Counted from the stretch's first letter, positions 38,501 to 51,229 are shown. The stretch: 64,000 nucleotides of DNA from Epiperipatus broadwayi (GCA_028023455.1 JAQFVV010000204.1:577501-641500), one strand, 5' to 3'. Notes: a model not told the origin generated them from the sequence alone. Translations and numbers: made by a program.

Positions 38501-39700
38501 GGTAGAATAATGATGAAAAAAACGAATAATAATATCATGTATAATAGCATGTATATAAAACCAACTTTATCTGGTTGAATACAAATATGCTTTAATTAAA
38601 GAAAATAACATAAATGTGATGAAATGTTATATAGAAAATTAGAAAATAAGAGAAGTGTAAAGGATTTATCAAATCGTTTTTTTCCTAATAAAGTATTTGT
38701 TTTACATATTAAAAATGATGCATAAAAACGAATCAAGAAAAGCTATATTATTCATAATTTATAAAATTATACAAATAAATAATTAGCATATGTAATGGTA
38801 CATATGAAGAGTGACCTGATGATGGAAATCATCATCATTCCAAATATTACAATCTTAATTAACATTGTCAATGATTAGTCATCAACAAATTAGTATTAGG
38901 TCAACAAAGAATAAAAATAAGTATTTATAACAATTATAATTTACATCAGCAGCATTAAACAAGAATTATCAATACTCTGGTGTCTGGATTCAAAATAGAT
39001 ATATTATAAAATAAGCTAATCATTTTTTAGCCAGTGCCAAACTTGTAGCATAATGTAAAACATTCATCTGGATATACACTCTTAAGTATTAAAGAAACTG
39101 TCATAAAAAATAATGCTGAGATTCTGATATATACTGATCATATTAATGCTCTGGCTGTGTGGCATCATGAGTGCACAGGCCAATTATAAACTAATTTCTA
39201 ATCTGTATAAACAATAAAGGGCAGTTAATAAACTTTATAGATTATTTTGACCTTTGAACCATTCAAAGAATTACCTGAATGTTCAAACATAAACCTAGAT
39301 TTCCACACATAAATCAATTAACTGTTATTTTTCTAAAAATAGCTCAGGATCATGAGAATCCTAGGGACCATGACCATGAATAAGAGAATATATATATATG
39401 GGTAATTTATCTTAATTTAAATAGCGTTAAATTGTTACATTTTGTTTCTAATATGAATTCTAAAATATTGAGTGTAAAATTTGAAATGGTTTTTATGAAA
39501 TTTAAATTTAAATTGCTGGATAAGATAGCAAAAACTATTGTTATTTACTTACAGAATTGTCATAATTTAATTTGTATTTATTGATTTGAAATCTGTTAAT
39601 ATTTATTGTGAGTGATTCAAATTGTTATTCTATATATACTAATACAAAAGTTAAACCACTAAACATCACATGATCACTATTTCTTATGCTAGCACATAAC
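38501..39700. other. AT-rich sequence, no gene seen
   Basis: No supported feature. Confidence 0.55.
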
Positions 39701-39704
39701 TGTT

Positions 39705-39875
39705 ATTAAAACAGGTAAAACTCTCCATACAGTAGTGCCACCCAGTGCCAACCAGAGTAATCAATGTATGCCATAAGGCTCGTGCATAAAATCCCCATCT
39801 AGTGCCTACTCATCCAATATTCCCAGACTCGTTTCTGGTTGGCACTACTGTATGGAGAGTTTTACCTGTTTTAAT
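39705..39875. mobile_element. Small terminal-inverted-repeat element (171 bp)
   Basis: ATTAAAACAGGTAAAACTCT and following bases to 39740 are perfectly repeated in inverse at 39840-39875, a 36-bp perfect inverted repeat around a 99-bp centre. The centre holds a further short inverted pair (GTGCCAACCAGA with TCTGGTTGGCAC). Its complement matches 59690-59830, which lacks the second terminal arm. No coding capacity. Clear target duplication not seen. Confidence 0.75.
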
Positions 39876-40136
39876 ACAAAAGTTACTATTACAGAGTGTA
39901 TAATTTAATCTTTATTTTAATCAACTTAGTATATTTTTAATATATTAGTGTTAAACTCATGATTATGAAAATTATGGTAATTCCCTGTTAAATAACATTT
40001 AAGAAAGCATATTGTTATTTATTTGAGTGCTAATGACTCTCTAATAAAGCAAAACCAGATTTTTTTTAGTTTTCTCTACCACATTTTTCTTCCCAAGTCA
40101 CTTCTGACATTCCTAGATAAAACATTGACCACACTG

Positions 40137-40611
<475 letters not shown>

Positions 40612-41067
40612 ATAAAGGCTTTATTGATCTCAATTGTTTATACAAGTTTATATCTAGAAAATTTCAAATTTAGCATACAATGAATAATATTAGGGTAAAC
40701 ATATATAAATGAATTTAGTGGTTACACTTTGTGGTTAATGGACTATAACAATATAAAAAATAAAAAAGCAAAAATTATCAGAGTTCTAAAGTTTGATGAG
40801 CTTATTTAGTTTTGTCCACATGTCACTTTTAATGTTAGTTGTATGATAGTTTTCTTTGCAGCACTCACAGCATTGATGGTTGTTTTAAAAATGACCATGT
40901 TGCTGCATATAAGTGGAGATTGGTTATTATTTTATCTCTATTTCGAGTTTGTTGCTAAATGTATCTGGGTGTCATCTGGTGTTATTGCCAATTAAGAAAG
41001 TACATCGGGTGCACCAATACACATATAGAACAAATGTGGCTGCCCTAATGCTAGGTATTGATCTTCC

Positions 41068-44000
41068 CTAAAAAGCAGCTATTATGTGATTAATGATTGT
41101 ACCCGGTTTTCTGTAGGTGTTACACATCATCTGTCGTGTTTGGTTAAGTGCTACACATTGATAAATAAAGTGGTCCAATGTCTCTTCTGCTCGATGGCAG
41201 AGTCCACAGAAGGGGTCAATAGATATATACATTCTTTTATGATAAAGAAAGTGGGTTGTTGGCAAGGCAATGAGATTGATTTTCATGATAAAATCAAAGT
41301 ATTTGGGCTCTAGAGCCCATTTTTTATATTCCTTGAGTAGTCTCTTGTTGTTAATTCCTAGCATAGGTTGTATAACATTAGTATCTGCTTCTCTGTTTAT
41401 TAAACCATAAATATCCCAGTATGAATACTTATGCAAATACTGTTCTGGAATCTTGTCTGTGGTTTTGCATTGGTATATAATGTTGGTGAAAAAAGAACCT
41501 TTTGGAGGTGGCCTATCTGTTGGAGTAACTTCTAGCAAGTGGTTAATTTTGGGGTATTTGGCAAGTATTGTGATTATTGAGTTCCTTAACTTCTGTATAT
41601 AAAAAACATTGATGTTGTGCAAGCCAAGTCCATTTTTTATTAGAGGTTGGCTAAGTTTTTTTGTGGAAATTGCTACTGTTTTTCTGGCCCAAAGTAGTTT
41701 ATTATATATGGTTTTAATTTTTGAAATGAACCCCTTTGAGAATGAAATAACCGGTGCATAGTAAGTTATTTTGGTTGTGATAAGCTGGTTAATTAACTGT
41801 ACTTTGGAATATAGTGAAAGATATGCCTTGGACAAGGAGTTTATAATTTTTGTGGCTTCTTCTTTAAGTTTATTTTGGATATGACATCTCATTCCTGTAA
41901 TTCCCATATGAAATGGGAACCCAAGGAAAGAGTTTGGTTTTGATTTGTAAATTGATGTACATGGTTTACCGGTGTATAGAGACCAGGCTGTGGTTTTTGC
42001 TGGGTTAAATGATAATTCATATTTTTGTGAATATTCTTGTAATATCTTTTGGAGTTGCGGTATTTGTTTTTTTGATGTTAGGAATATGGTAATATCATCC
42101 ATATAGGCAATGCATGTAGTGCGCTGTGTTGTGTCTGGTATCTTGATCCCAGTAAATGCATTTTGTATGCTTTTAATAAGGGGATTGATGTAAAATATAA
42201 ACAATAGTGAACTAAGAGGGGATCCTCGGGATATAGATTTGGTGGGTGTGAAAGATAGTGAGTTTCTTCCATTTAAAGTTATATGGATCTCTCTGTTCAG
42301 AAGCAGGTTAGCAATTATATATAGATGTGTTCTAGGAATTTCTGTGTCTTTTAGCATTTTTAGAAGTGTGTATATATTGACTGAGTCAAATGCAGCTTCT
42401 ATATCAAGCTGCACAACAACGGGTCCTTATTTTTTCCACTGTTTTACTGTTGCTAGAATTGCTTTGAAAAATAAAGCTGCTTCTGTTGTTGAAGAGTTTT
42501 TCTTTGCATATTGTGCTTCGGAGATAAGTGGCATTATATACAGTTCAATTTCATCTTTAATAATTTTCTCCATAAATTTGATCAGCAAAGATCCCATAGA
42601 TATTGGTCTGAAGTCTGTAATAGGTGGAATAATTGCTTTCTTTTTATTATAGGGTAATATGGCTATTGGATAGACACCCTCCATGGGTTGAATTTGTTGC
42701 ACTAGATGGTTTGCTAACTGACACAAATATTCTGTTGTGAATTTGCTTAGATGCTTTAATACAAACAATGGAACTCCAGGACTACCTGGATGGGAAGCGT
42801 TTCGAATAGTATTTAGTTTTGTTGTGAATAGATCTTTTGTGAATGGGGTTTTTGTCTCTGGTGGGTCAAACAGATTATGTGGTATTTTATATGGTTGTCT
42901 TTCTTGTAATTTCTCTTTAAAATATTCAAAAATTGGCATAATCATGTTGTGTCCTGCATATGTTCCACTATTTGTATATAGTGCCATTGGCACTTTTACA
43001 TCTGGTTGGTTCCCCAGCGCCCATCTTATATAATCTCTTGTCCAAGTGTGTGGCCTGGTTAGGCATACCTTGCTTTTCTTTATCTTCAGATAGCTTTTGA
43101 GTTCTTTACATGCTTTATTTTATGCATGTGTAAGCTTGAATATATACTGCTGGGTGCAGTGTGATTGGTTAATCATGATTATTCTCTGGTATAACTGATC
43201 TGCCAGAGACAAAAGTCTTGATGGTGGAGGTTGTCTTTTTGTTATATGGTTGATGTTAAAGGACAACATTCCCATAAATGCTAGATATTTCTGGACTGGG
43301 TTCAAAGTCATATCTTTGATTTTGTTAAGCATTATGTAGGTCTCAGAGAACAGAAATTCAGGGATTGTTTCTGGGAGTAAAACTCTTAATGTTCTTGTAA
43401 GTGGAAAGGGTGATATTTGAATTTGGGCACAGTCAATTGTGACTATTTGAGCTGAGTGATCAGAAAAAGTTGAGGGAGTTAGTTTTATTTCAATAAGGTG
43501 GTGAAGCATTGGAGAATAAAAGCACAGATCAATAAGTGAAGAGAAGCGATTATTGTGGAAAGAGATGGCATCATCTGGCAAAAAACCTTGGCCACTCATT
43601 AGTGGTATGTTTATTCTGTGAAGCCAACATTGGGTAAATTCCTGATATTTTAAATTAAAATCTCCAATTAAGATGGTTGGGTTTGAAGTTGTAGCTAACC
43701 TTGAATTAATGTTTGCAATTATGGTATCTATTTTTTTATCCTGTAAAGGCATATATACAAAACCCAGATTTATTGTTATGCTTTTTTGGTTGAAGGTTGC
43801 AATTAATAAGTTCATGTCAATGTGAATTATTTTGAACATTGTGAATGGGCAATTTCTAGCAATTATGAGTCCAGTTCCAGCTGAGGGAGAGGAAGAGTCT
43901 CTAGAGCATGCACAGAAACCTTCCATATTTAAATGTTTGGCTGGGTCAGTTTGTGATCCAGCATAAATTTTTGTCTCAAGTATACCAAGCAAGTGTGGTT

Positions 44001-44088
44001 GTATATCCTTGATCCAATGTTTTAACTTATTAATTTTTGAGGTTGAGTTCAAACCCCTGACATTGATTGCCGCAATTTTTATTTTCAT
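41068..44088 (-). pseudogene. Tx1-like LINE ORF2 (endonuclease, RT, zinc finger)
   Basis: One frame of 1,006 codons plus stop, with only two internal stops, TAA at 43117-43119 and TAA at 42427-42429. Residues 1-230: APE endonuclease with IAAINVRGLN (catalytic Asn), GILETKIY (catalytic Glu), TILIGDFNLKY (GDxN) and FSDHSAQIV (catalytic His). Residues 330-480: linker and RT entry blocks (TDFRPISMGSLLIKFMEKII). Residues 558 on: VQLDIEAAFDSVN (motif A), ISRGSPLSSLLFIFYINPL (motif B), CIAYMDDITIFL (motif C), SFLGFPFHMG, then a thumb region with NGLGLHNINVFYIQK. Residues about 940-970: CGLCHRAEETLDHFIYQC, a C-x2-C-x8-H-x4-C finger. The protein would nick the target and copy its RNA onto it. The start at 44088 (MKIKIAAINV) is typical. 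The two nonsense codons should abolish full-length product. Confidence 0.9.
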
Positions 44089-44116
44089 TATATGTTTTTT
44101 GGTTGAGATTTAAATA

Positions 44117-45642
44117 TTAGGGTTGATCTGGTGTTTCTTCCCATTCATTCTCATATTCCATTTCCAGATCTTTATCTGTTTCCACTGTAGTTGTATTGTT
44201 GTGATCAGAAAGGCTAAGGCTGGCTTCTGTTTTAATTTTTTTGGGCCCTCTATTTTTCTTTGGTGGGCGGCCTGGTCTTCTTCTTTGTTCTGTGTCAGCT
44301 TTGGTGATTTGAGGCATATTTGGGGTGATAGCTTCCATAATTTCCATTGTTGTATTATTTTTAATATTGGGTGTTTGGTGTATTATATATATATTTTTTC
44401 TTTATCACTATTACTGTGTGAGTTTATTTGTTCTTTTATAATCTCTTTTTCATCAGTATTTTTGGTAGGCTGACTTAGATTGTGCGCTATTTTTTCCATT
44501 GGAGCCTCTTGAGGTTGTTGACTTTCTGTTTTTTTATCAGTGGGGGTTTGAATTCTATTGGTTGATTTTGTTGATAAATCCAGAATTTCAGGTGCTGGCA
44601 ACGTGTGTGCAGTTTTTTTATTATTTAATTGCTGTTGATCTGTGGTTTTTTTATTAATTTTTTCTTGTTTATTAGTTGTTTTCATTATCTGTTTTGTACT
44701 GTTTGATTCCGGTTGGTGAGCTTCTGTTGGTTGATCTTCAGAGCTCGGTTGGTTTTTTTGGTTGATTTTAGTGTTGCAATCGATTGCTAAGTGTCCGGTT
44801 TCACCGCACGCAAAACATCTCAGCCTTAATCCTTTTATGTGAATAGTCAGTATTGCATTCTGGTCAATTATTTGTGTTGGAATATCCTCCAGGTTTACAT
44901 TGTCATTCAGCTTTATTTTGAAATGAAAGTTGTTGCTGAAAACAGGTATGGGGGTGTCGGATAAGTAGATTTGTTTTATAGAAATAGCTTTGCCAAATGA
45001 CTGTATTAATTTTTGAAAATCCTGAATGGTATATCCGAAGTAAGTGTTTTTAATTATTCCATTACAATAGTTTTGCAAGATTTGATCGACTATTATTAGC
45101 GCGTAGCTTCCCAAAGTTTTTACTTTAGTTTGAAATCTTGCATGCTGATGTTCATCGAAAAACTGAATTGCAACGTATCACGAGTTTGGATGCTCTCCAA
45201 TACTAGAGACTGTATCCCACAATGCTGTTGCTGTCAGCTCCTCGTAAAGAAGCTCTTCTGGGGAATTTATAGAGTGTTAAATTCTAATCAGTGACAGCTA
45301 ACACTAATGATCTCGGTGAAAAAATTTTTGGAAAGTTGCGAATAATTTTTTTGGGATGGTGCTGTTGAAATTAACGTTTATTTCTTGCAGATCATCTTGA
45401 TTCCATATCGTTGGGGAGGGCTCTTCATTATTGTTTTCCATGAGGTTTAAATTATTTATGTCAGCTTGATTTACCTTCCTAAATCTTGCTGTCTGTGTTA
45501 ATGCTGGACTTTTTTCGATGCTGTGAAGCTGCTGGTTTATTTTTATTACGTTTGCATATGCTTTTGAGATAGTGGCAGTTTTCATTTTATCGCCGATTGT
45601 TTTAGCGCAATTTACATCGTTTGCTTCTTGACGCGATGCCAT
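44117..45642 (-). pseudogene. Tx1-like LINE ORF1 (nucleic-acid-binding)
   Basis: Starts MASRQEANDV at 45642. The frame meets TAG at 45304-45306 and a few more stops until about 45265, then reopens in the same frame (SPEELLYEELT, another stop, then YALIIVDQILQNY) and runs to 44383. CFACGETGHLAIDC is a perfect C-x2-C-x4-H-x4-C zinc knuckle at about 44775-44820. A Q/T/K-rich low-complexity stretch follows. A small frameshift near 44390 leads to the last part, 44347-44117, which has RRRPGRPPKKNRGPKK, an AT-hook-like motif, and an acidic C-terminus. ORF1 proteins of this type bind the element's RNA. The start of ORF2 lies 26 bp beyond the ORF1 stop. The AT-hook is unusual for an ORF1 and may guide the particle to AT-rich DNA (inference). 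Confidence 0.75.
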
Positions 45643-45846
45643 GCTTGTTTATGACGTTAGAATTTATTTTTTGTTATGAACGACCGTATTACTTACTTTT
45701 TGCTAGAAAACAACTGTTCAGTAATTAACCATCGCTGTCTTTATCTATCACAGATATATATCACAGTTTTTAAGTGTGAAAACGATTAGAATATGGGAAA
45801 AAAGATTATTAATAAGACCTTCGTTCTTGATGACTTAGGCATACAC

Positions 45847-45856
45847 GCGCATGCGC
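45847..45856. promoter_or_regulatory. NRF1-like GCGCATGCGC palindrome at the LINE 5' end
   Basis: GCGCATGCGC matches the known binding consensus of the transcription factor NRF1/NRF-1-like proteins. It sits at the very start of the LINE 5' UTR, with no TATA box near, in otherwise CpG-poor DNA. LINE promoters are internal and start at the first base, so a factor site here is sensible. Function is inferred only. Confidence 0.45.
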
Positions 45857-45860
45857 ATTC

Positions 45861-45880
45861 TATTATTATTATTATTTTTT
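45861..45880. repeat. Short ATT tract at LINE 5' flank
   Basis: TATTATTATTATTATT followed by a T-run. On the minus strand it precedes the LINE as A-run plus AAT units, the same unit and orientation as the long tract after the LINE. Confidence 0.85.
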
Positions 45881-45902
45881 TTTTAATGCACATTGATTAC
45901 AT

Positions 45903-46088
45903 AAGTAATATTTACTAAGGCAATAAACCTAAAGCATGTGTGCTTGAAAACGCAAAGGTAGGAACCTCTATAGGTCTTAACCCCTCTTTTTTTCCAATGT
46001 GTAAGCTTTTGGTTAAGACCTGTAGAGGTCCCTACCTTCACATTTTCAAGCGCACATGCTTTACATTTATTGCCTTAGTAAATATTAT
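45903..46088. mobile_element. Foldback (MITE-like) element B
   Basis: Left arm 45903-45982 and right arm 46011-46088 are inverted copies separated by about 28 bp. The outer end AAGTAATATTTACT, the AGGTCCCTAC block and the CTTAACC inner end match foldback element A at 32868-33070. Its right end merges into ATT repeats (46081-46105). No coding capacity. Confidence 0.85.
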
Positions 46089-46105
46089 TATTATTATTAT
46101 TATTT

Positions 46106-47220
46106 TAACACATTTGTATAATTAATTTTTACTTTTACATATATATGCAATTGTTGCAATACTCACATATATATATATATGTCTAATTTTCACTTTTAGA
46201 TAAAAATATATAGTGAAATAAAAAATTGTACATTATCATTTTTTAAATTTAATTTAAACTTAGGTGAATATAGGTCATGATTGTACTGAACTTTTCACCC
46301 CACTCATTTCTCTACTCTAATTCTGGTTGTGAAACTATATTTCTATTTTTTGATTATGGTCGTGGCAATTCTAATTCTAATTGCTTTTATTAATTTTTTT
46401 TAATATTTTGTCTATATTTAATAATATCAATTTTAATTTTCATATTTATTATTTGTAAAACAATAAGAAAGTTGAGCATGAATCCATCTCTTTCCACTAA
46501 ATGCTCTTCTAACTCAACGTGAGCATGTTTGTCATTAGCTTTAAAAACTAATATATAATTCATAACTGCTTCTATTGAAATTGACTGGTACTGAATAAAA
46601 TATATGAATAATTTCTTTCATACATTCATAAAATGCTTTAATGACTTCTTGGCAAATTTAGAAATGTCTTGGTTTAGCAGCTCACCAAAAAGTTTTTTTA
46701 TCTATTTAAATATCTTTTAATTCAAGATGACTATAAATATATGTAATATTCTGAGTTAGAATTTTTCAGCTAACACAGATTAAAAGTCAAGTTCGAATAT
46801 TTTCTACATTTTTATTCTTTTTTTTTTTTTAAAAAAAAAAATTCATACAAAAAAAAAAAAACTTGATCAATTATTTTTCTCTGCTTTTAATTGTTCAGAA
46901 AAAAAACATTTTTGACATTTTTTCTTTCTTTACATTTCATTAATTTGCAAAAAAAAAAAAAAAAAAATAGATAATGGCTTTAGTCATTGTAATTGCTTAG
47001 TCTCATTTTGCTGTGATTTTTTCTCTCATTCAATAACTACGATTTTTTTTTAAAAAAAATAAAGAAAATATTATTTTTTCCCTGCAAAAACGGATTGGCA
47101 ATTTGTCATTTTTAAAACCATATATCCTGCTTTCTGATTATATGGTGGCATAAATTTTGTTTTCATATTTTTTTTTAACTGTCTATTGTCACAATAAATT
47201 GTACAATTTTATAAAAGACA
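46106..47220. other. AT-rich sequence with long A and T runs
   Basis: No gene. Adjacent T and A homopolymers occur at about 46818-46841 and 47044-47060, and A-runs near 46850 and 46950. Confidence 0.6.
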
Positions 47221-47244
47221 TTGCATTTTCATTATTTATTTAAT

Positions 47245-47580
47245 TTGTCTGTCACTCTATTTATCTACCTATCTATTTGTCTTCTGATTATTTATCTATC
47301 CATCCATTTATTAATTTATCGGGTTTATGTGCCTACATGTCTGTTTATCTGTATATCTATTTATTAACCTTTTGTCTATTTGTCTCTTAATCAGTATATC
47401 TACTTATTTATTAGTCTATTTATCTATCTAATATTCATCTCTATCTATCTGCTTATCTATATCTACCTACCTATCTATATATTTGTCCATCTATCTCTCT
47501 ATCCATATCTTTATTTCTTCCCCTAGTTATCTGTTTGTATATCTTTCTACCTGTTTATCTATCTATCTAATTTAACTAAT
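47245..47580. repeat. Degenerate TCTA-type tetranucleotide tract
   Basis: TCTATCTA/TTTATCTA/CTACCTAT variants fill the region in the pyrimidine-strand orientation on plus. The repeat is heavily diverged. Confidence 0.8.
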
Positions 47581-47643
47581 ATATATATATAATAACAAGT
47601 CATATGTCACATGACTTATATATAGCTTGCACTTACAAATATG

Positions 47644-47714
47644 TAAAATTAAGAGCGTGCTAATAGCTCTAAACAAGCTTTTTTTTTATTTATTTATGCA
47701 CGCTCTTAATTTTA
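47644..47714. repeat. Perfect 17-bp stem hairpin
   Basis: TAAAATTAAGAGCGTGC at 47644-47660 is exactly repeated in inverse at 47698-47714, with a 37-bp loop. Could be a tiny inverted-repeat transposon or a structured site. Confidence 0.7.
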
Positions 47715-47759
47715 TATATATATTAATTTGTAATAATGGTGACAATAACAATATATCTT

Positions 47760-48963
47760 AATTAAATGAAAGTACCTTTGATTATGTTGTAATCTTTATC
47801 AAATAAAATAATGTATAAATCACATGATTTTCCAAAAACTGTATATATATAATATTAGCAGACTATCTATTTATTATACAATCTTTAAATTGGTTCATAA
47901 AGATTGCCTATTTAGTAGATTATTTATTTATTATACAATCTTTAAATTGGTTTATAAAAGATTACTTTTTTAAATGTTTTGTTTTATGATGTCTTTTTTA
48001 ATTTAATATTATTGTATGATCTGAGCTAAATGTAAAGCTAAAATTTGCAAGATTTTTCATGGTCAGGGAAAACCAAGGTACTAGATTGATCAGTCTTAGC
48101 ATTTTTTACATGATTATATAATAGTTGTTGCTCTTTCAGCCTTTTTGCCAAATTCCTCAATATATGACCTTTTTTATTCACATATAATTTGATATTTAAT
48201 ATTATTATTTTGCATTTTAAAAATAGTATTTTTAAAATTATTAATCAATCATTTTATATTTTCAGGAACATAAAGCAAAATTTTATATTTAGCACTACAT
48301 ACTTTTGTAATAAATTTGGATTAAACATTTTTTAAAAATAGCATAATTATCTATTTTTTTATTATTTTTATTTATTTTAATTTTGTAAAGTTTATTATTA
48401 AACATATTCGATGTGTGAATTAAAAAACTAGATGATATCTATTTCGTTTTTAAATAATGTTCAATCCAAATTTATTTAAAAAGTAGATAGTGATAAATAC
48501 AATGTATTATTTTATCATCCTCCAAATGTAAACCAATTGATTAATAGTTCTACAAATACTATTCTTAAAATGCAAAAAAATATTATTATATATCAAATTA
48601 TATGTGGATGCAAAAAGTTACTGGGGAATCAAGATGCACTTTGTAAAAAGGTCTAAAAGAATACCAACTATTATACAATAATGTAAAGAATGCTAAGAAT
48701 AATCAGTCCAATACTACTTGGTTTTCTTTGACCATAAAAAATCTTGCAATTTTAAATTTACCTTTAAACCAGATCATACAAGAATATTAAATTGAGAAAG
48801 GCATCATAAAAAAGGCAAAATTAAAAAGGAAATTTTTATGAACCAATTTAAAAATTGTATAATAAATAGATAATATGGTAATATTGACATATACAGTTCT
48901 TGGAAAATCATGTGATGTCTGTCAATTGATAATGATTACAATAGAATCAAAAGTATTTCTATT

Positions 48964-48966
<3 letters not shown>
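47760..48966. repeat. 1.2-kb imperfect palindrome
   Basis: Left arm about 47760-48390 and right arm about 48415-48966 are inverted copies at roughly 80 percent identity throughout. Matching landmarks, left then complement of right: CACATGATTTTCCA, TTTATTATACAAT, TGTATGATCTG, GGTCAGGGAAAACCAAG with GGTCAAAGAAAACCAAG, CACATATAATTTGATAT and ATAAATTTGGATT. The left arm carries an extra 58-bp direct duplication (47866-47925 and 47926 on). A TA microsatellite begins directly at the right end. No coding capacity; a non-autonomous DNA transposon or an inverted duplication. Confidence 0.8.

Positions 48967-49053
<87 letters not shown>
48967..49053. repeat. TA microsatellite, about 43 units
   Basis: Uninterrupted AT dinucleotides at the right edge of the palindrome. 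Confidence 0.95.
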
Positions 49054-49056
<3 letters not shown>

Positions 49057-49096
49057 CAGGTTCATTCTTGTTAAAAAATTTAAATGTTGAGATCAG

Positions 49097-49677
49097 TGTT
49101 ATGAGATAGTGTGGAGAGTGTTGGTTGTATAAAAGTCTGTGCTCATATACCCTCTATATTACATATATAGACACAGGTATATAATAAGCCTGTGGGTTTC
49201 AGTTATTACATAGTAGAGACGTCTGTCTATCCTTTATATATGTATTAAATGGATTATGTTTTGTGCATGAGGGGTCAGATTGACTGTAGGTCAACATGGT
49301 GTGACAAGAATCTTGGCCTCAGAATGGCCTTTGAGCATTCCATCATCAGAATTTTGAATTGGATGGATGGTTAAAGAGTTAGCGTATGGAATAGATTGAA
49401 GCCTGTCCATTAAAGTATAAGGATTGGCTATCTTAATATATATCTGAGCAGTCATAGCATATATGTGTGGAGATGGTAATCTGGACCAACTGATGATTGC
49501 TGCTTAGCATGAAATACGTATATTGGTGATTATTTATCTTTTCAACATATATGTGTTCAAGTGTATCAGTGTTATGAGATAGTGTGGAGAGTTGTGGCTT
49601 GTATAAAAGTCTGTGCTCATATACCCTATATATTACATATATAGACACATAGGTATATAATAATCCTGTGTGTTTCA
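49097..49677 (+). mobile_element. Repeat with short terminal direct repeats (TRIM-like)
   Basis: Direct repeats at 49097-49201 and 49570-49677 begin TGTTATGAGATAGTGTGGAG, include TATAAAAGTCTGTGCTC and end GTTTCA. TG and CA ends plus a TATAAAAG box resemble very short LTRs of a terminal-repeat retrotransposon in miniature. Against this, the preceding ATCAG is also shared by both repeats, no target duplication is seen, and no clear primer site or polypurine tract flanks the body (49202-49569). Part of it recurs at 9560-9720 on the other strand. No coding capacity. Confidence 0.5.
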
Positions 49678-49689
49678 ATTAAAACAAAT

Positions 49690-51225
49690 GTTAGAAAATA
49701 TATAATATAATTATAAAAATTAAAAATCAAACATTAGGATTGAGACAAAAAAAAATTATATATATATGATTTGTAACTAAAATTTATAGGACTAATTTAT
49801 TTATTTATTTTTTCAATTTAAGAATTGTAATATGATTCTTCTTTATGATTTGTGTTAACGCAAAATATTTAAATCAGTGAGAAAAATGTATTTCAATACC
49901 ATTTTCATAAATCTGTTAAAAAATATTGACGATTTCTGTATGATTATTCATTTTTATTTTTCTGTCTAAACTACAATATATGCTTATTTTTATGTACTTT
50001 AACAGATATCTATGGGCATATAATAATGTCATAAACCTATATATGTATGAGATATTCATTGTACTTTTACTCTCTACCACTTACTGCATCATAATTGTTA
50101 AACATATACTATTGACTAAAATGTACTATTGACTTTATATTATTGACTAAAAGTTAACTTGCTTTAGAAAAAGCATGTAGATTAAATTGTAAACTCATTT
50201 GTAAATAGTTATCAGTTTAAAAATGTCTTATCCAGTATCCCTCTATAGAAAAAAAAAAACTGTGAAGAAAATGGCTATTTATACGCCAAATATTTAAGAT
50301 GACAGTTTTTCTTTTCTATTTATCGTTAGAAAAGATTAGATAAAAACCCATTTATTAATCAGCAACTGGAAAGGTGAAAAAACATGTAACTTTAATCTAG
50401 ATTACATCCTTAGTTATAGGCATAAAAAGATGGATGCGCTAAGATCTATACCACAAGATGCAGTCAGGTAGATATATGAAGATAATTGTGTAGTGATGAA
50501 ATGATAGTACTTGATCACTGCCGGTTATGTTTATATATATTTATAATAAATTAATTTTAATACATATATATATATCCGTATTTTACAATTAAAGTACGAT
50601 GCTATGACACTTTTAAAAAAAATATATTTATATCATATGTAAGCTTTAAACATGTTCTACATCTTGGCCAGGTTTTTCGTGTTACTAAAATATTAATAAT
50701 AACGACGCAAATATATATTAAACCGGTTTTATTTTTTTAATCAAAAAAAAAAATCTAGGGATGGTTTTTGTAATAGTATTTTTTAATACAAAAAATTAAT
50801 TTCTTTTAAATAAAAAAAGAACGACAGATATCAAAACTTTTGAAAGCAGGAAATAGTTATTAAATTATTTTGTTCATTTATTTAGACTATCTAAAATAAA
50901 TGCTGCAGAAAAGAAATTTTAAATAAAAGAAATTAAGGTCACCTCTGTGTATACTAATACTATATTACATTTACATTTGTTTGTGTAAATTGCATAATTT
51001 ATGTATAATAGACGACATTATTGTGTTTTTTAATTATAACTAGAATGTGAACATTTTAAAAATCATTTACTACTATTGTAATCATATATGCAAAATAAAA
51101 CATGGGATGTCAAGGTCTCCTGGCCTATGTCTTTTTTTTTAGTTGGCTAAACACGAACTTGATAATTTTAGTTCGATACTATTTCATTATATTGATAGTA
51201 GTTTGTTAGTCATTAACATTTTATA
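49690..51225. other. AT-rich sequence, no gene seen
   Basis: No supported feature. Confidence 0.55.
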
Positions 51226-51229
51226 GTTT

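Noticed and set aside
42239-43033. Plus-strand frames of 98-137 codons
   Set aside because: They lie antisense to the ORF2 of the Tx1-like LINE and are shadows of it.
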